Origin: Roseivirga sp.
GTDB taxonomy: Bacteria; Bacteroidota; Bacteroidia; Cytophagales; Cyclobacteriaceae
Length of the DNA: 64,000 nucleotides
Assembly: GCA_021404565.1 (NCBI GenBank)
Contig: JAAWWF010000044.1
Coordinates: 1-64,000, forward strand
Direction: 5' to 3'
The position numbers and the translations under genes were made by a program. Positions 41,691-51,067 of this stretch are shown here, in pieces. Each line of letters starts with the position of its first letter. Position 1 is the first letter of the stretch. A model generated the notes under the pieces. The model saw only the letters and a program-made list of their open reading frames with translations. It searched no databases and had not been told where the DNA came from.

Positions 41691-43784
41691 ATGATCTGCC
41701 GCGCTTTCTATATTGTCCTGATTAGCCTTAGCCTCAGTGGCACGTTGCTCTCGTCATATCCACAGGAGACACAGGAAGATAAAGCGGATAGTTTGATCTC
41801 GGCTGCCAGCGATGCCCGTAGCTCCGGAGAATATGATGTGTCAGAAGCACATTATCAGCAGGCCATCGAATTATACCTGTCAATTGAGGCCAGGTACAAA
41901 GCAGGAGTAGCTTATTACAACCTGGCCAGAATGTACTACTCCAGCTATCAGGATTCCCTTACGCTGGTGGCTGATAGTCAGGCAATCGATCTCTTTAGCC
42001 AATTGGATAGTATCCCGCAACTCGCGATGGCTACCAACCAACTAGGAAACCATATGTCAGGCCTGGGTATGAACCGGGAGGCGATTGAGGAATATGAAAA
42101 GGCAATAGCCGCGAGTAGATCGATTGGTGATTCTCTGAGTGTGGGGTTTTACTACAACAATCTGGGCCTGGTACTAAAGGACCTTGGTGAATATCAAAAG
42201 GCGCTCACAGCTTTATACAGGTCACTGGAGCTTAAAGAAGACTATGAAGGCTCGGATCGCAGTATTTCAAGTTCTCTGCTTAACATAGGGCTGGTACTGG
42301 ATTTCCTTCAGAAGCCAGAGGAATCACTGACCTTTTATGGTCGAGCTATAACTTATAAATCCAAAGCGGGAGATAGTCTGGGTATTGCCCGAACCTATGC
42401 TAATATGGCCGTGATTCATAAGAATCAATTGCGATACGATAGTGCTATTAATCTGATTGGGCTGAGCAATGACATCCTCAGGTTTTATCCTGATGAGGAG
42501 GACCTTCACTATGTTAATCAAACGAACCTGGGGAATCTCTTTAAGCGGAAGGGCGACTTCAAAGCTGCGGAGGAATATCTTCAATCAGCGCTCAGTATTG
42601 CTCAAAAAATGGGCGATAAAGACCATGTTGGTGACACTTATCAAAGCCTGGGAAGCCTGGCCTTTGATCAGGGCGACTCCCATTTGTGCATAGAATATAA
42701 CCTTAAAGCCCTCGAACTGACGAAGAAAACGCAGTCTTACGGGCAAATGATGGAGATCAACAGCAATCTCCAGGAAGCCTATGCTCATACGGCACAATAT
42801 CAAAAGGCACATCAAAGTGCTATACTGGCCTTGCAGTATCGCGATTCGGTGTATCGTATGGAACAGGTGAAAGCTTCAGAAGAGCTGCAAACCCGCTATG
42901 AAACAGAAAAGAAAGAGCAGCAAATTCTGTTTCAGGAGGCAGAGCTCAGACAGCAGGCTTCAATCATCCTGAGAAACCAGGCCATTATTACGGCACTGAT
43001 TCTCATAGCTCTATTGAGTATTGGTCTGTTTTGGTCTTTTAGAGTCAGACAAAAGAAGCAGAGAGCATTGGTCAAAAGGGAGCACGAAATCAAACTACGC
43101 GATGCAGAATTGAATGCTATTATTTATTCACAAGAGAAAGAGCGAAAGCGCTTTGCGACAGATTTACATGACGGTTTCGGGCAACTGATCTCTGTCTTAA
43201 AACTTAACCTGGGTCGCCTTACTAGTAACAATGCCAGGAATATCGAGCTACGACAGGCAGTCTATGAGCAAAGTGAGGGAGTGATCAATGATATGTATGC
43301 TGAGCTTCGAAATATTTGTTTCGACCTGATGCCTCAAACCCTGGTAAAGCGAGGGCTGCCCCTGGCGGTTCAGGAGTTTGCCGAACGAATCAACCAAACT
43401 GGTGACAAAGTGATGGAGGTGATGATTTTTGGAATGGACGAGCGCCTGACTGAATTACAGGAGGTGTCGCTCTATAGGATTTCTCAGGAATGGGTGAATA
43501 ACATTCTTAAGTATTCTGATGCCGAGGCTATTACCCTTCAGATTATTAAAGATGAAGATGAACTGACTCTCACCATTGAGGACGATGGTAAAGGCTTTGA
43601 CCCTCAGCTCTTTTACAATGGAAAGGGAAATGGATGGAGGAACATCAGTAGCAGGCTTAATCTTTTAGACGGTGAATTCGATCTGGATTCCAGTCCTAAT
43701 ACCAGAGGAACGATGGTGACCCTTAATATAGCCATGAAAACAGCCGCGGTACCCACTAGTACGGAGGAGCAAATCACGGCCTAA
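41691..43784 (+). CDS. TPR sensor histidine kinase (HisKA_3/NarL type), copy 2
   Basis: A 697-residue paralogue of the preceding kinase with the same order of parts: signal sequence (AFYIVLISLSLSGTLLSS), periplasmic TPR array (about 30-420), one membrane helix (about 431-450), H493 in DLHDGFGQL and HATPase with EDDGKGFDP and GNGWRNISSRL. The cytoplasmic halves are much more alike than the TPR halves, so the two may sense different signals yet act on one regulator. It starts 22 bases after copy 1 and ends 41 bases before the regulator gene. Confidence 0.94.
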   Translation: MICRAFYIVLISLSLSGTLLSSYPQETQEDKADSLISAASDARSSGEYDVSEAHYQQAIELYLSIEARYKAGVAYYNLARMYYSSYQDSLTLVADSQAIDLFSQLDSIPQLAMATNQLGNHMSGLGMNREAIEEYEKAIAASRSIGDSLSVGFYYNNLGLVLKDLGEYQKALTALYRSLELKEDYEGSDRSISSSLLNIGLVLDFLQKPEESLTFYGRAITYKSKAGDSLGIARTYANMAVIHKNQLRYDSAINLIGLSNDILRFYPDEEDLHYVNQTNLGNLFKRKGDFKAAEEYLQSALSIAQKMGDKDHVGDTYQSLGSLAFDQGDSHLCIEYNLKALELTKKTQSYGQMMEINSNLQEAYAHTAQYQKAHQSAILALQYRDSVYRMEQVKASEELQTRYETEKKEQQILFQEAELRQQASIILRNQAIITALILIALLSIGLFWSFRVRQKKQRALVKREHEIKLRDAELNAIIYSQEKERKRFATDLHDGFGQLISVLKLNLGRLTSNNARNIELRQAVYEQSEGVINDMYAELRNICFDLMPQTLVKRGLPLAVQEFAERINQTGDKVMEVMIFGMDERLTELQEVSLYRISQEWVNNILKYSDAEAITLQIIKDEDELTLTIEDDGKGFDPQLFYNGKGNGWRNISSRLNLLDGEFDLDSSPNTRGTMVTLNIAMKTAAVPTSTEEQITA

Positions 43785-43825
43785 TCGGATATTTTTAATA
43801 GCTTAGTAAACATACCTTGCCCCAG

Positions 43826-44497
43826 ATGATGAAGAAGTGGTTTGTTAATGTGGCAGGGAGAGAAAAATTGACCCGGACAGTGAAGATTCTATTAGTAGAC
43901 GACCATTCTATTCTGCTCGATGGCCTTAAAAAGCTGATCGAGGAAGATGATATGCTATCAGTTGTAGATGCGGTGGGCAATGTGCCGGATGCTATCAGGG
44001 CAATTGATAAGCACAAACCAGAATTGGTCATCACCGATTATAACCTGGGAGATGATGATGGATTAAGTCTTGTTCAGAAAACCAGGCGACTGTTTCCTGA
44101 CATGAAGTTCATTGTTTTGAGCATGCATGATGAGGCGCATTTGGTGAAAGAAATTCTGAAAGAAGGTGTCAATGGTTATGTATTGAAGAAAGACACCAAG
44201 GAGGAATTACTTGAGGCCATTTATGCGGTGCGTGGTGGCAAAATGTACATGTCGACCGAGATCAACGCCATGCTGGTTAAGAGCCTTTATGAGCCGGATG
44301 AAGGTAAGTTGCTCACCTCCAGAGAGCGTGAAATTCTCAAACTAATCGCTCAGGAGTATTCCAATAAAATGATAGCGGAAGAGCTCTTTATCAGTGAGCG
44401 TACGGTAGAGACCCATCGTAAAAACATCTTCAGAAAGACCAAAACAGGGTCTTTGGTAGGCCTGATCAAGTTTGCCTATGCCAATAATCTGATTTAA
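43826..44497 (+). CDS. NarL/FixJ-family response regulator
   Basis: A 223-residue two-component regulator. The receiver (about 18-135) has DDHS acidic residues, the phospho-acceptor D71 (VITDYNLGDDDG) and K in VLKKD; the LuxR-type helix-turn-helix (about 160-220) reads LTSREREILKLIAQEYSNKMIAEELFISERTVETHRKNI. The ATG at 43826 is used; the leader of about 17 residues before KILLVDDHS is unusual and a start nearer the domain is possible. It is the natural partner of the two kinases upstream. Confidence 0.93.
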   Translation: MMKKWFVNVAGREKLTRTVKILLVDDHSILLDGLKKLIEEDDMLSVVDAVGNVPDAIRAIDKHKPELVITDYNLGDDDGLSLVQKTRRLFPDMKFIVLSMHDEAHLVKEILKEGVNGYVLKKDTKEELLEAIYAVRGGKMYMSTEINAMLVKSLYEPDEGKLLTSREREILKLIAQEYSNKMIAEELFISERTVETHRKNIFRKTKTGSLVGLIKFAYANNLI

Positions 44498-44498
44498 T

Positions 44499-44936
44499 AT
44501 GAATGTCTTTAAAGCCCTTTATTGCAACCAATACTATGAGCTGAAACCTAAGGGAAAGGAAGCTGCAGCGCGTACCAATGGTACCCGTTTGCTGGCAGTA
44601 GGGATAGCACTCAATATTATCACTGTGGTGATTTTTATGATGGTCTTTTCTGAAGACTTTACCGATGCTTTTGGCGACTTAATCACGGACATCTTTGGTC
44701 GAAGATCAGGCAGGTCTGTAGGGAAAGTTGTGGCTCTGATTCCTTTTCTCATCTCTCTGCCACTTATCCGATATACTCTGGGTAAAGAGTCTAATTACAA
44801 CGCCCTGATTGCCGAGTTCGAATCACTTTCAGCCGAAGAACAAAAAAAGGTTTCGAACAAGGGCCTCTACTACTTCATCATATCTATGGGAGCTATATGC
44901 CTGGGCGTAGTGCTGATCTTTATCTTTCTTGCTTAG
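44499..44936 (+). CDS. Small membrane protein after the response regulator
   Basis: A 145-residue protein with three membrane helices (about 30-50, 75-93, 123-144) and short charged loops, one being RRSGRSVGK. It begins one base after the regulator's stop, so it belongs to the kinase operon. I do not recognise the family; being last in the operon it could be a target or a modulator, which is inference. A hairpin follows 38 bases later. Confidence 0.7.
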   Translation: MNVFKALYCNQYYELKPKGKEAAARTNGTRLLAVGIALNIITVVIFMMVFSEDFTDAFGDLITDIFGRRSGRSVGKVVALIPFLISLPLIRYTLGKESNYNALIAEFESLSAEEQKKVSNKGLYYFIISMGAICLGVVLIFIFLA

Positions 44937-44973
44937 TGACGGAGTAGCGTCTTTCGAAACATTTACCTGACTG

Positions 44974-44999
44974 GCTTATCCGTGCCAGTACGGATAAGC
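44974..44999. other. Perfect 9-base hairpin after the kinase operon
   Basis: GCTTATCCG (44974-44982) and CGGATAAGC (44991-44999) enclose TGCCAGTA. No T-run follows on either strand, so it may be an RNA-stability element or weak transcription end. The right part, with the bases after it (44982-45005), resembles 49442-49465 at 19 of 24 positions. Confidence 0.45.
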
Positions 45000-45041
45000 A
45001 AACCCCCAACAGACAGTATACCCTCCACTGAGTGCAGACGA

Positions 45042-45060
45042 TACCTTTGAATAAAAGGTA
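45042..45060 (+). promoter_or_regulatory. -7 box within an inverted repeat that touches the start codon
   Basis: TACCTTTG (45042-45049) matches the -7 consensus. TACCTTT also pairs with AAAGGTA (45054-45060) over 7 bases with a GAATA spacer, and the last base is the A of the ATG at 45060. The predicted transcript would have almost no leader. It could be an operator overlapping the promoter. Confidence 0.4.
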
Positions 45061-45635
45061 TGGCCATGAGAAGTATATGTTTTTTATTCCTACTGACACT
45101 CACCTTCGGAGTTTGCGCTCAAGACAATTTGCTTCGCGAAACCCTCAGTAAGTATTATGAGCTTATAGGGAATAAAGAGGTCTCTGAGGCACTGGATTAT
45201 GTGCACCCCGACCTGATCAATATGTTGGGTAAGGAGACATTTGAAGCCCAGTATCATCAGCTTTTCAACTCGCCCGGCATTGAGGTCACTATGGAAGGCT
45301 TTGCTACAGACTCTGTCAGTGATGTGCACGAAGCTGACGGCAAAAAATATTATCTGGTAGACTACTCCTTCACCATGACTTTTGTGGTAGATGTTTCTGA
45401 TGATGACAGTGGTCTGTTACCAGGAGTACTTTTGAGCTCCTATCAATCCAAATTCGGGAAGGAAAATGTTAGTTCTGAAACTCCCGGAACCTACGTGATA
45501 GCTATCCAGAGAGAAATGTTTGCTGTAGAGAGTCCGGCTTTCGAGGGATGGAAAATACTGGATTTTGAAGAAGGAATGCGCATGTTCCTGACGGGCATAA
45601 TCCCTGAAGAAGTATTGAAACACTTTAATCGTTAA
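45060..45635 (+). CDS. Secreted orphan protein, NTF2-like in outline
   Basis: A 191-residue exported protein: signal peptide RSICFLFLLTLTFGVCAQ, then LLRETLSKYYELIGNKEVSEALDYVHPDLINMLGKETFEAQYHQLF, which reads like the helical start of an NTF2-like cone, and several strands (KYYLVDYSFTMTFVV, TYVIAIQREMFAV, WKILDFEE). The NTF2 assignment is tentative. A second ATG two codons on (45066) is equally plausible as start. It opens a co-directional run of seven orphan envelope genes and lies 3 bases before the next gene. Confidence 0.65.
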   Translation: MAMRSICFLFLLTLTFGVCAQDNLLRETLSKYYELIGNKEVSEALDYVHPDLINMLGKETFEAQYHQLFNSPGIEVTMEGFATDSVSDVHEADGKKYYLVDYSFTMTFVVDVSDDDSGLLPGVLLSSYQSKFGKENVSSETPGTYVIAIQREMFAVESPAFEGWKILDFEEGMRMFLTGIIPEEVLKHFNR

Positions 45636-45638
45636 ATC

Positions 45639-48632
45639 ATGAAAAAGCTATTAGTATGTTTCTTTTTTCTGTCATGTCTGGCTTTACAAGCACAGGTATT
45701 GGAGGTGCCAACCCTCCAAACCAAAGGAATTGAAGGTAAGATAAAGACGGTCGAATGGTACCAATATGGTTTTGTGGCTGAAAAAGGTCTGGTACTCAAC
45801 AAAAAGGACCTTGAAACCTATGATGATCAGGGAAGGCTTGTTTCTACTGCTACCCAAAACCTGAAGAATAACCAGCTCTACAAAACAGTATATCAGCTGA
45901 GTAAAAAGGGACTGTTGGAGCAGATCCAAATAGTCAACCCCAATAACAACCTGGCACTGCAAACCACCAGCTATGTGTATAAAAAGGGACTCCTGATAAA
46001 GACCACGCAGGTGCAAGGCCCTAACACGGTAGTTAAGAGCTATACCTACGATAAGAAAGACCGACTCATTCAGGTGGAGGTGCAACAAAATGGAACCCTG
46101 AGCCTCACTGAATACTATGTGTTGAATGAGGGTGGATTAAGAACCAAGATCAGCCGAAAGCTGGCAGCTGATACAGAGGCAAAGGTTTCTTCAATTTTCA
46201 CCTATGAAGAGAAGGACGGTAAACGTACGAGTATCGAGCATCGCTTTACAGAACAAGGGGAGTTCAAGATTAGCAAATTGACAGATTTGGAGACCAGGCG
46301 CGATCTCAGCGAAACCACGCAAAAGGTTGGAACAAATCAGCAAGGGATAAACCGACAGCTATTTCTGGATGATGAGCAGGGCAACTGGATTAAAGGAGAG
46401 GTATTGGATGAACAGTTTGGCAGGGCCCAAATGGTTTTGCGGAAAATAACCTATGCAGATGGTACGGTTACAGGGCGAGGCGAAATGCTCTTCCCTGACG
46501 ACTATCGGGCACAATACATTCGCAAGTACAATCAACAACAGCTTGCGGTAAACGGGAAGGTAGAGTATGCGAGTTCTCCGATCAATCTGGAATACACCAC
46601 TGACCGCCTGACTTACGTCTCAGGTATGAATGCCTGGGTATTGCTAAAGGGCTATGACGACAGCTCCAATATGACCAAATGGGGAGAAGGTGAGATCATG
46701 GCCGGGGGTAAAGAGGTAGTGCTTTGGGCTGCCAGCAGTGGTGGAATCGATGTTTTTCATAACGGCAAAGAGTTGCTTAGAGGAACTTCCCAGTCCGGTT
46801 ATTCCGCTCATGAAGTGGGAGGAAGCTTCATGGCCTATGTGCGTGGAAATTTGCATCAGAGTTTTGTAGCAGAACTCCCTGCCAAGCATGCCGGTAAGGT
46901 TATTAAAGCCGAGCTGTCAAACATTGATTATTACTGGGGCAAAGCCTCTGATACCACCTATGTTGTGACGGGCTATGGAAAGTCTGTCAATCTGCAAGAT
47001 CAGTTGGAAGATGAAAATGGCAACAAGCTGGCCATGCAGAAATTAGGTGGCGTCTACCTTTGGTATGGCCTGCCGAATTTCAGGAAGCACTTTGATGAGG
47101 GGGAAGTGGGGAGTGTCCATCCTGCCAGCAACCTGCTGAAGCCCCTTGAGGACATCGGAACGAAGTTTCCTTTTGAGGCAGATTTTAGCGGCTTCTACTA
47201 TAACAAATTAAAGGACAGACGCTACAGCCTCCGCTCAAAAAACGGAGTCAAAATAACGGCCATTGCCTCTCAGAGCGCAAGAACTCCCGATGATGAACTG
47301 ATTGCCTACTTTCCATTGACCAACCAATACCTGAGGATGGAAAATTACTATAAACTGGAAGATGGTAAAGAGTGGGAGAACCAGAAGGTCACCATCACAT
47401 TGGATAGCAGTGCCTATGCTTATTACATATACAATGAAGGCCAAAGTATTGTATTCTATTCGCATGGTCAGCGCTTTTCTCGATTCAGCTTTAATTCGCA
47501 TAAGCTAAACAAGCAGACGGCCTATGGGGCCGTGTTATATGATTCAACCAGTAATGTGAGTTACGGCATGAGTTATGATACCTCTGTGGACAAAGGTTTA
47601 GGGTCAATGAGGAAGTTACCGGTGAACAGTAAAAGAGCCTATCTGCTCAAGCTGGAAGGAAACCGGTGGGTGGTTTTCCAGGGAGGTCAGAAACTGTCTG
47701 ATTATACCTTTAGTAAGTCCCGAAATAGTAATGAGGTGGTTCATTTCTATAAGGACCCAAAAGGACGTGTCGGAGCCTTTCTATTTTCAGGGTTTGATGA
47801 AATTAAACCGGGAGGATTCATTTATGCCAGCGATTTGCAGGACAGTGAGATGAAAAAGTTACTTATTGAACTCAGGGTGGACCCGGCATTGAAAAAGAGC
47901 GAAGCAGATGATGCTCCTGGGCGTAAGGCAAGTACCTATGATAAGGAGGGGGAGCTTTTTTACCTGAGAGATGCTTCAGGCAATTATATACAGAGTGATC
48001 TGGCCTGGTTTGGTAATTATGGATTTGGAGATCATCTTATCGCCTATGATTCTGTAGCCAGGATAACCTATCGACTCAACGACTACTATAAGGGGGGAGA
48101 TGTTGTTGAAAAAGGGATTGAGATCCTGATTGGCCCCAGCGAGGCAAAAGCGCTCAAAACCCAGAAGAACAATATTTTCCTATTTGTAAAAGGGGAATAC
48201 CAGGGAGATGTTTCCAGGGTGTTTATGACACAGAATGCAGAAGATGAGACTTGGAAAGAAGTTTTCTTTGACAAATCGGCTGAACAGTCATATCTCATCA
48301 GTTATCCCGCTGACAGCAGTTCCTACGTGCTTAAAGCCGAGCCGACTCCGGTAAGCGATGACCATACCTATATCTTCAGAACTAACGAGGAGAATTTTAT
48401 CGGGATTGCGAGAGGGGCCCTGATTAAAAATAAGTCAATACGCTCGAGGGTATTGGGAGATGATTTGATCAGGATGGTAGAAGAAAAGGGAACGAAAAAA
48501 GGCTATCTCTTTAAAGGTTATAAAAAGGCACCCATGATGGAATTGATCGGAGCTGAGATCATCTCGTCATCACAACTGACAGCGCTTTGGACAAAGGCAG
48601 GTGAGGCCCTGAAGAAGTCGGAAGGAAACTAA
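45639..48632 (+). CDS. Large secreted orphan protein with YD-like N-terminal repeats
   Basis: A 997-residue exported protein (signal LLVCFFFLSCLALQAQ). The first 290 residues contain short YD-like strands (ETYDDQGRLVSTATQN, KSYTYDKKDRLIQVEVQQNG, LFLDDEQGNWIKGEV), which suggests an extended beta structure as in RHS/wall-associated repeats. The remaining 700 residues are beta-rich with no family I recognise. No T9SS sorting domain ends the protein (it closes ALKKSEGN), so it may stay periplasmic. Its stop overlaps the next start (TAATG). Confidence 0.7.
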   Translation: MKKLLVCFFFLSCLALQAQVLEVPTLQTKGIEGKIKTVEWYQYGFVAEKGLVLNKKDLETYDDQGRLVSTATQNLKNNQLYKTVYQLSKKGLLEQIQIVNPNNNLALQTTSYVYKKGLLIKTTQVQGPNTVVKSYTYDKKDRLIQVEVQQNGTLSLTEYYVLNEGGLRTKISRKLAADTEAKVSSIFTYEEKDGKRTSIEHRFTEQGEFKISKLTDLETRRDLSETTQKVGTNQQGINRQLFLDDEQGNWIKGEVLDEQFGRAQMVLRKITYADGTVTGRGEMLFPDDYRAQYIRKYNQQQLAVNGKVEYASSPINLEYTTDRLTYVSGMNAWVLLKGYDDSSNMTKWGEGEIMAGGKEVVLWAASSGGIDVFHNGKELLRGTSQSGYSAHEVGGSFMAYVRGNLHQSFVAELPAKHAGKVIKAELSNIDYYWGKASDTTYVVTGYGKSVNLQDQLEDENGNKLAMQKLGGVYLWYGLPNFRKHFDEGEVGSVHPASNLLKPLEDIGTKFPFEADFSGFYYNKLKDRRYSLRSKNGVKITAIASQSARTPDDELIAYFPLTNQYLRMENYYKLEDGKEWENQKVTITLDSSAYAYYIYNEGQSIVFYSHGQRFSRFSFNSHKLNKQTAYGAVLYDSTSNVSYGMSYDTSVDKGLGSMRKLPVNSKRAYLLKLEGNRWVVFQGGQKLSDYTFSKSRNSNEVVHFYKDPKGRVGAFLFSGFDEIKPGGFIYASDLQDSEMKKLLIELRVDPALKKSEADDAPGRKASTYDKEGELFYLRDASGNYIQSDLAWFGNYGFGDHLIAYDSVARITYRLNDYYKGGDVVEKGIEILIGPSEAKALKTQKNNIFLFVKGEYQGDVSRVFMTQNAEDETWKEVFFDKSAEQSYLISYPADSSSYVLKAEPTPVSDDHTYIFRTNEENFIGIARGALIKNKSIRSRVLGDDLIRMVEEKGTKKGYLFKGYKKAPMMELIGAEIISSSQLTALWTKAGEALKKSEGN

Positions 48633-49438
48633 TGCTAAAGGCTTTTCTTTTGAGTTTGTGGACCTTGTGGTCATGTGTATTTTTTGCACAAATGCCAAAG
48701 CCTGAGCGTTTTGAGCCTCTTAAGCACTATAACTTCTCAGAGTCCGGGTATGCCCTTCTTTTAATTCCGGCCAGAATCAGGGATGAGAAAGACATAGTGT
48801 ACTATACAGAACAACAGGACGTCTTGCAGGCATATCAGGAGATTTGGGTATTCGAAAAGGAAGCCGTGACCTATCCTTTTGCTTGCAATGACGGTTTCAG
48901 AATTGTGCTGAGCAAAAATAAAAGGACTCAGGCCAATTACTATTTACGAATGAGGTGTAGCGCCTTTGTTTCGGGAAGAGATTATTGGCATGTCAATAAG
49001 TTTGCTAGTCTCATACCGACCTCCGATATGAGGGTGGCTGTACAGAGTGATTCAATATATGATGACCTGTCAACTGCCAGGCGTGCCTTGGAGGAGGCAA
49101 GAAAGAATGCCGAAGTGGTTTTCATTGATGAAGCCCTGTGGGAACACTATGATGGCTATTTCTTTATCAGCCTGCCCAACCCTAATTTTTCTGGCAGGGC
49201 GCCCTTTACTGACTGGGATGCGCTGCTGAAAGCTGTCAGCTTAAAGATCAGAAGCCAGTACTCCAATTATGTCTTTGACATCAACCTGGCGTCATATGGT
49301 CATGGCAAGAACTATCCGAGGGTGACTTTTAGAATCCACAGCCAGCGAGGCTTCTTTGAACAGTTTGATCAGTACCCTGTAACAGAATGGGGTTGGCAGG
49401 ATCTTAAACCCAGACTTACTCTTTTTATGAGGCAATAG
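48632..49438 (+). CDS. Secreted orphan protein of the 45-52 kb run
   Basis: A 268-residue exported protein: signal AFLLSLWTLWSCVFFAQ, then a mixed alpha/beta mature part with aromatic-rich strands (YALLLIPARIRD, YYLRMRCSAF, YFFISLPNPNF, PRVTFRIHSQRGFF). No recognised family or catalytic motif. Translation is coupled to the 997-residue gene by a one-base overlap, which implies the two products are needed together. Confidence 0.65.
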   Translation: MLKAFLLSLWTLWSCVFFAQMPKPERFEPLKHYNFSESGYALLLIPARIRDEKDIVYYTEQQDVLQAYQEIWVFEKEAVTYPFACNDGFRIVLSKNKRTQANYYLRMRCSAFVSGRDYWHVNKFASLIPTSDMRVAVQSDSIYDDLSTARRALEEARKNAEVVFIDEALWEHYDGYFFISLPNPNFSGRAPFTDWDALLKAVSLKIRSQYSNYVFDINLASYGHGKNYPRVTFRIHSQRGFFEQFDQYPVTEWGWQDLKPRLTLFMRQ

Positions 49439-49532
49439 TCAGTGCCAGCACGGAGTAATAAACCCATGCAAGTGTGTATGTTTTTATGCTGCTGATCTGA
49501 TGAAATTTGATCTGAACAAAAGCTTTAAAATT

Positions 49533-50567
49533 ATGAAAAGGGTACTGTTGACACTATTGTTTTTTACGGGAGCACTGCTGGTTCAGGGCCAAACCATTGG
49601 CAAAATGGAGTTAAAGGAGTCAGGCTTCGGTGAAAAGAAACTGGCCAAAGCTCCTAAGAGAATTTATATCTCTGAGTTTTCAGTGAATTACCAGCTGGCC
49701 TATAGTCAAACCTCCATCGCCAGAGGAGGCAGAGAGATAGGGGGAGGTTATCGTGGTGATGCTAAAGCATCGTTGAGCGTGGCCATACCGGGAGTGGACC
49801 CTGCGGAATTGCAGAAGATTACCGATCAGGTTTATCAGGAGTATCTTGGGGAGCTGAAGGCCCAGGGCTACGAAATCGTCAACCCTGACGATGCCGGTAA
49901 TACGGATATTTTCAGCGACTGGGAAAAGCTGGAGGGTGGCACGATTAGCCAGGCCCAATTTCCGGGTTATCTCGCGACAACTCCTACCGGTTTCGGGTAT
50001 TTCGTAAGAAAAATCACCAAGAAGGGGAGGGCGAAGAATGGCATTTTTGAGTATGCGAATAAGCTGTCACGACAACTGGACGGAGCTATTATTGCTAAGG
50101 TAAACCTCGCCATTCCTTTTGTAGAGCAGGCCGAAGGGCAGGGCAGCAGGGCCTTGCGAAAGACATTCGGAGGGGTGGCCAAGGTGGTGGTTAAACCCAA
50201 CTTCAGATTGTCTCCCATGGAGTCGGTACAGATAAGCAAGACAGGTAGTGCTTCAGCCATTACCAAGAGCAGTTATATTTATTTTGAGAGCCTCAAAAAT
50301 CAGGGCCAGGTGAACTACGACCTTAAGAAAGCGGTAAAGATTGACGGTGTGTTTGAGGAGAAAAAATACAAAGCCGTTGAGTCAGCTGATTCTGATATCT
50401 GGGGTACCGATGCCGGCCATCTGCGCGTGTTTCATTTCAGTGATAAGGAGGTGAGCAGAACCCAGGCCATTCCCTGTGAGCCTGATAAGTATTTGAATGG
50501 AGTCAAAGAGGTTGTCAATCGCTTTGTAAAGGAGTCACTATCGGGATTTCTGACGGCAGGGAAATAG
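49533..50567 (+). CDS. Secreted orphan protein of the 45-52 kb run
   Basis: A 344-residue exported protein. The ATG at 49533 starts a proper signal peptide (MKRVLLTLLFFTGALLVQGQ); the frame's first ATG at 49500 adds a charged leader. The mature part begins TIGKMELKESGFGEKK and has APKRIYISEFSVNYQLAYSQ, DPAELQKITDQVYQEYLGELKAQGYEIV and a Gly-rich loop (GGREIGGGYRG). The pattern of a strand with ISEF followed by an amphipathic helix is reminiscent of CsgG-like or TolB-N-like lipoproteins, but similarity is too weak to name. Confidence 0.65.
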   Translation: MKRVLLTLLFFTGALLVQGQTIGKMELKESGFGEKKLAKAPKRIYISEFSVNYQLAYSQTSIARGGREIGGGYRGDAKASLSVAIPGVDPAELQKITDQVYQEYLGELKAQGYEIVNPDDAGNTDIFSDWEKLEGGTISQAQFPGYLATTPTGFGYFVRKITKKGRAKNGIFEYANKLSRQLDGAIIAKVNLAIPFVEQAEGQGSRALRKTFGGVAKVVVKPNFRLSPMESVQISKTGSASAITKSSYIYFESLKNQGQVNYDLKKAVKIDGVFEEKKYKAVESADSDIWGTDAGHLRVFHFSDKEVSRTQAIPCEPDKYLNGVKEVVNRFVKESLSGFLTAGK

Positions 50568-50667
50568 GGCGCGAAGATATTTTGTTTGACACGGGGTCCG
50601 GTCAGTCAATATTAAGACTCCAGACACCTTTTTTAAAATCGGACTGTACTGAAAAAAATGAATCTAT

Positions 50668-51060
50668 ATGAAAGTTGTATTTAAGCTGGTGGGAGTACTC
50701 GCGGTCGTTATTATAGGTTACCTGGCCTTCTTTATAGATGGTTATGGAAAAAAAATTGAGTTCAATGGCACGGATGTCTATTACACCGAGCTGGTCAGCG
50801 AAGCAGAAGCACAAAAACTGGGGACCTACCTGGTGTCTTCTGAGTTTGCTGATGGCAACGAAAAATCCGTGCAACTGAGTAAGCGGGATTCGGTGTATCT
50901 ATTCAGAATGGTGGTGATGGATGGGGTAACTAAAGACAGTACCAATGACATCACCTTTATGGCTATGGCATGGACACTTTCTGCCAATGTTTTTGACAAT
51001 GCACCGGTAGAGCTGGAGGCTTGTGACAATACCTTCGAAACCCTGAGGGTTTACAAATAA
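50668..51060 (+). CDS. Small membrane-anchored orphan protein
   Basis: A 130-residue protein with one N-terminal membrane helix (VFKLVGVLAVVIIGYLAFFI) and a small outward-facing domain starting KKIEFNGTDVYYTELVSEAEAQKLGTYLV and holding one cysteine. No family recognised. It begins 100 bases after the previous gene and lies 7 bases before the next, with which it is co-transcribed. Confidence 0.65.
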   Translation: MKVVFKLVGVLAVVIIGYLAFFIDGYGKKIEFNGTDVYYTELVSEAEAQKLGTYLVSSEFADGNEKSVQLSKRDSVYLFRMVVMDGVTKDSTNDITFMAMAWTLSANVFDNAPVELEACDNTFETLRVYK

Positions 51061-51067
51061 TAGCCTC

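Noticed and set aside
42469-42693. Plus-strand frame inside the second kinase
   Set aside because: Out-of-frame shadow of the TPR region; the kinase reading frame is continuous and conserved.
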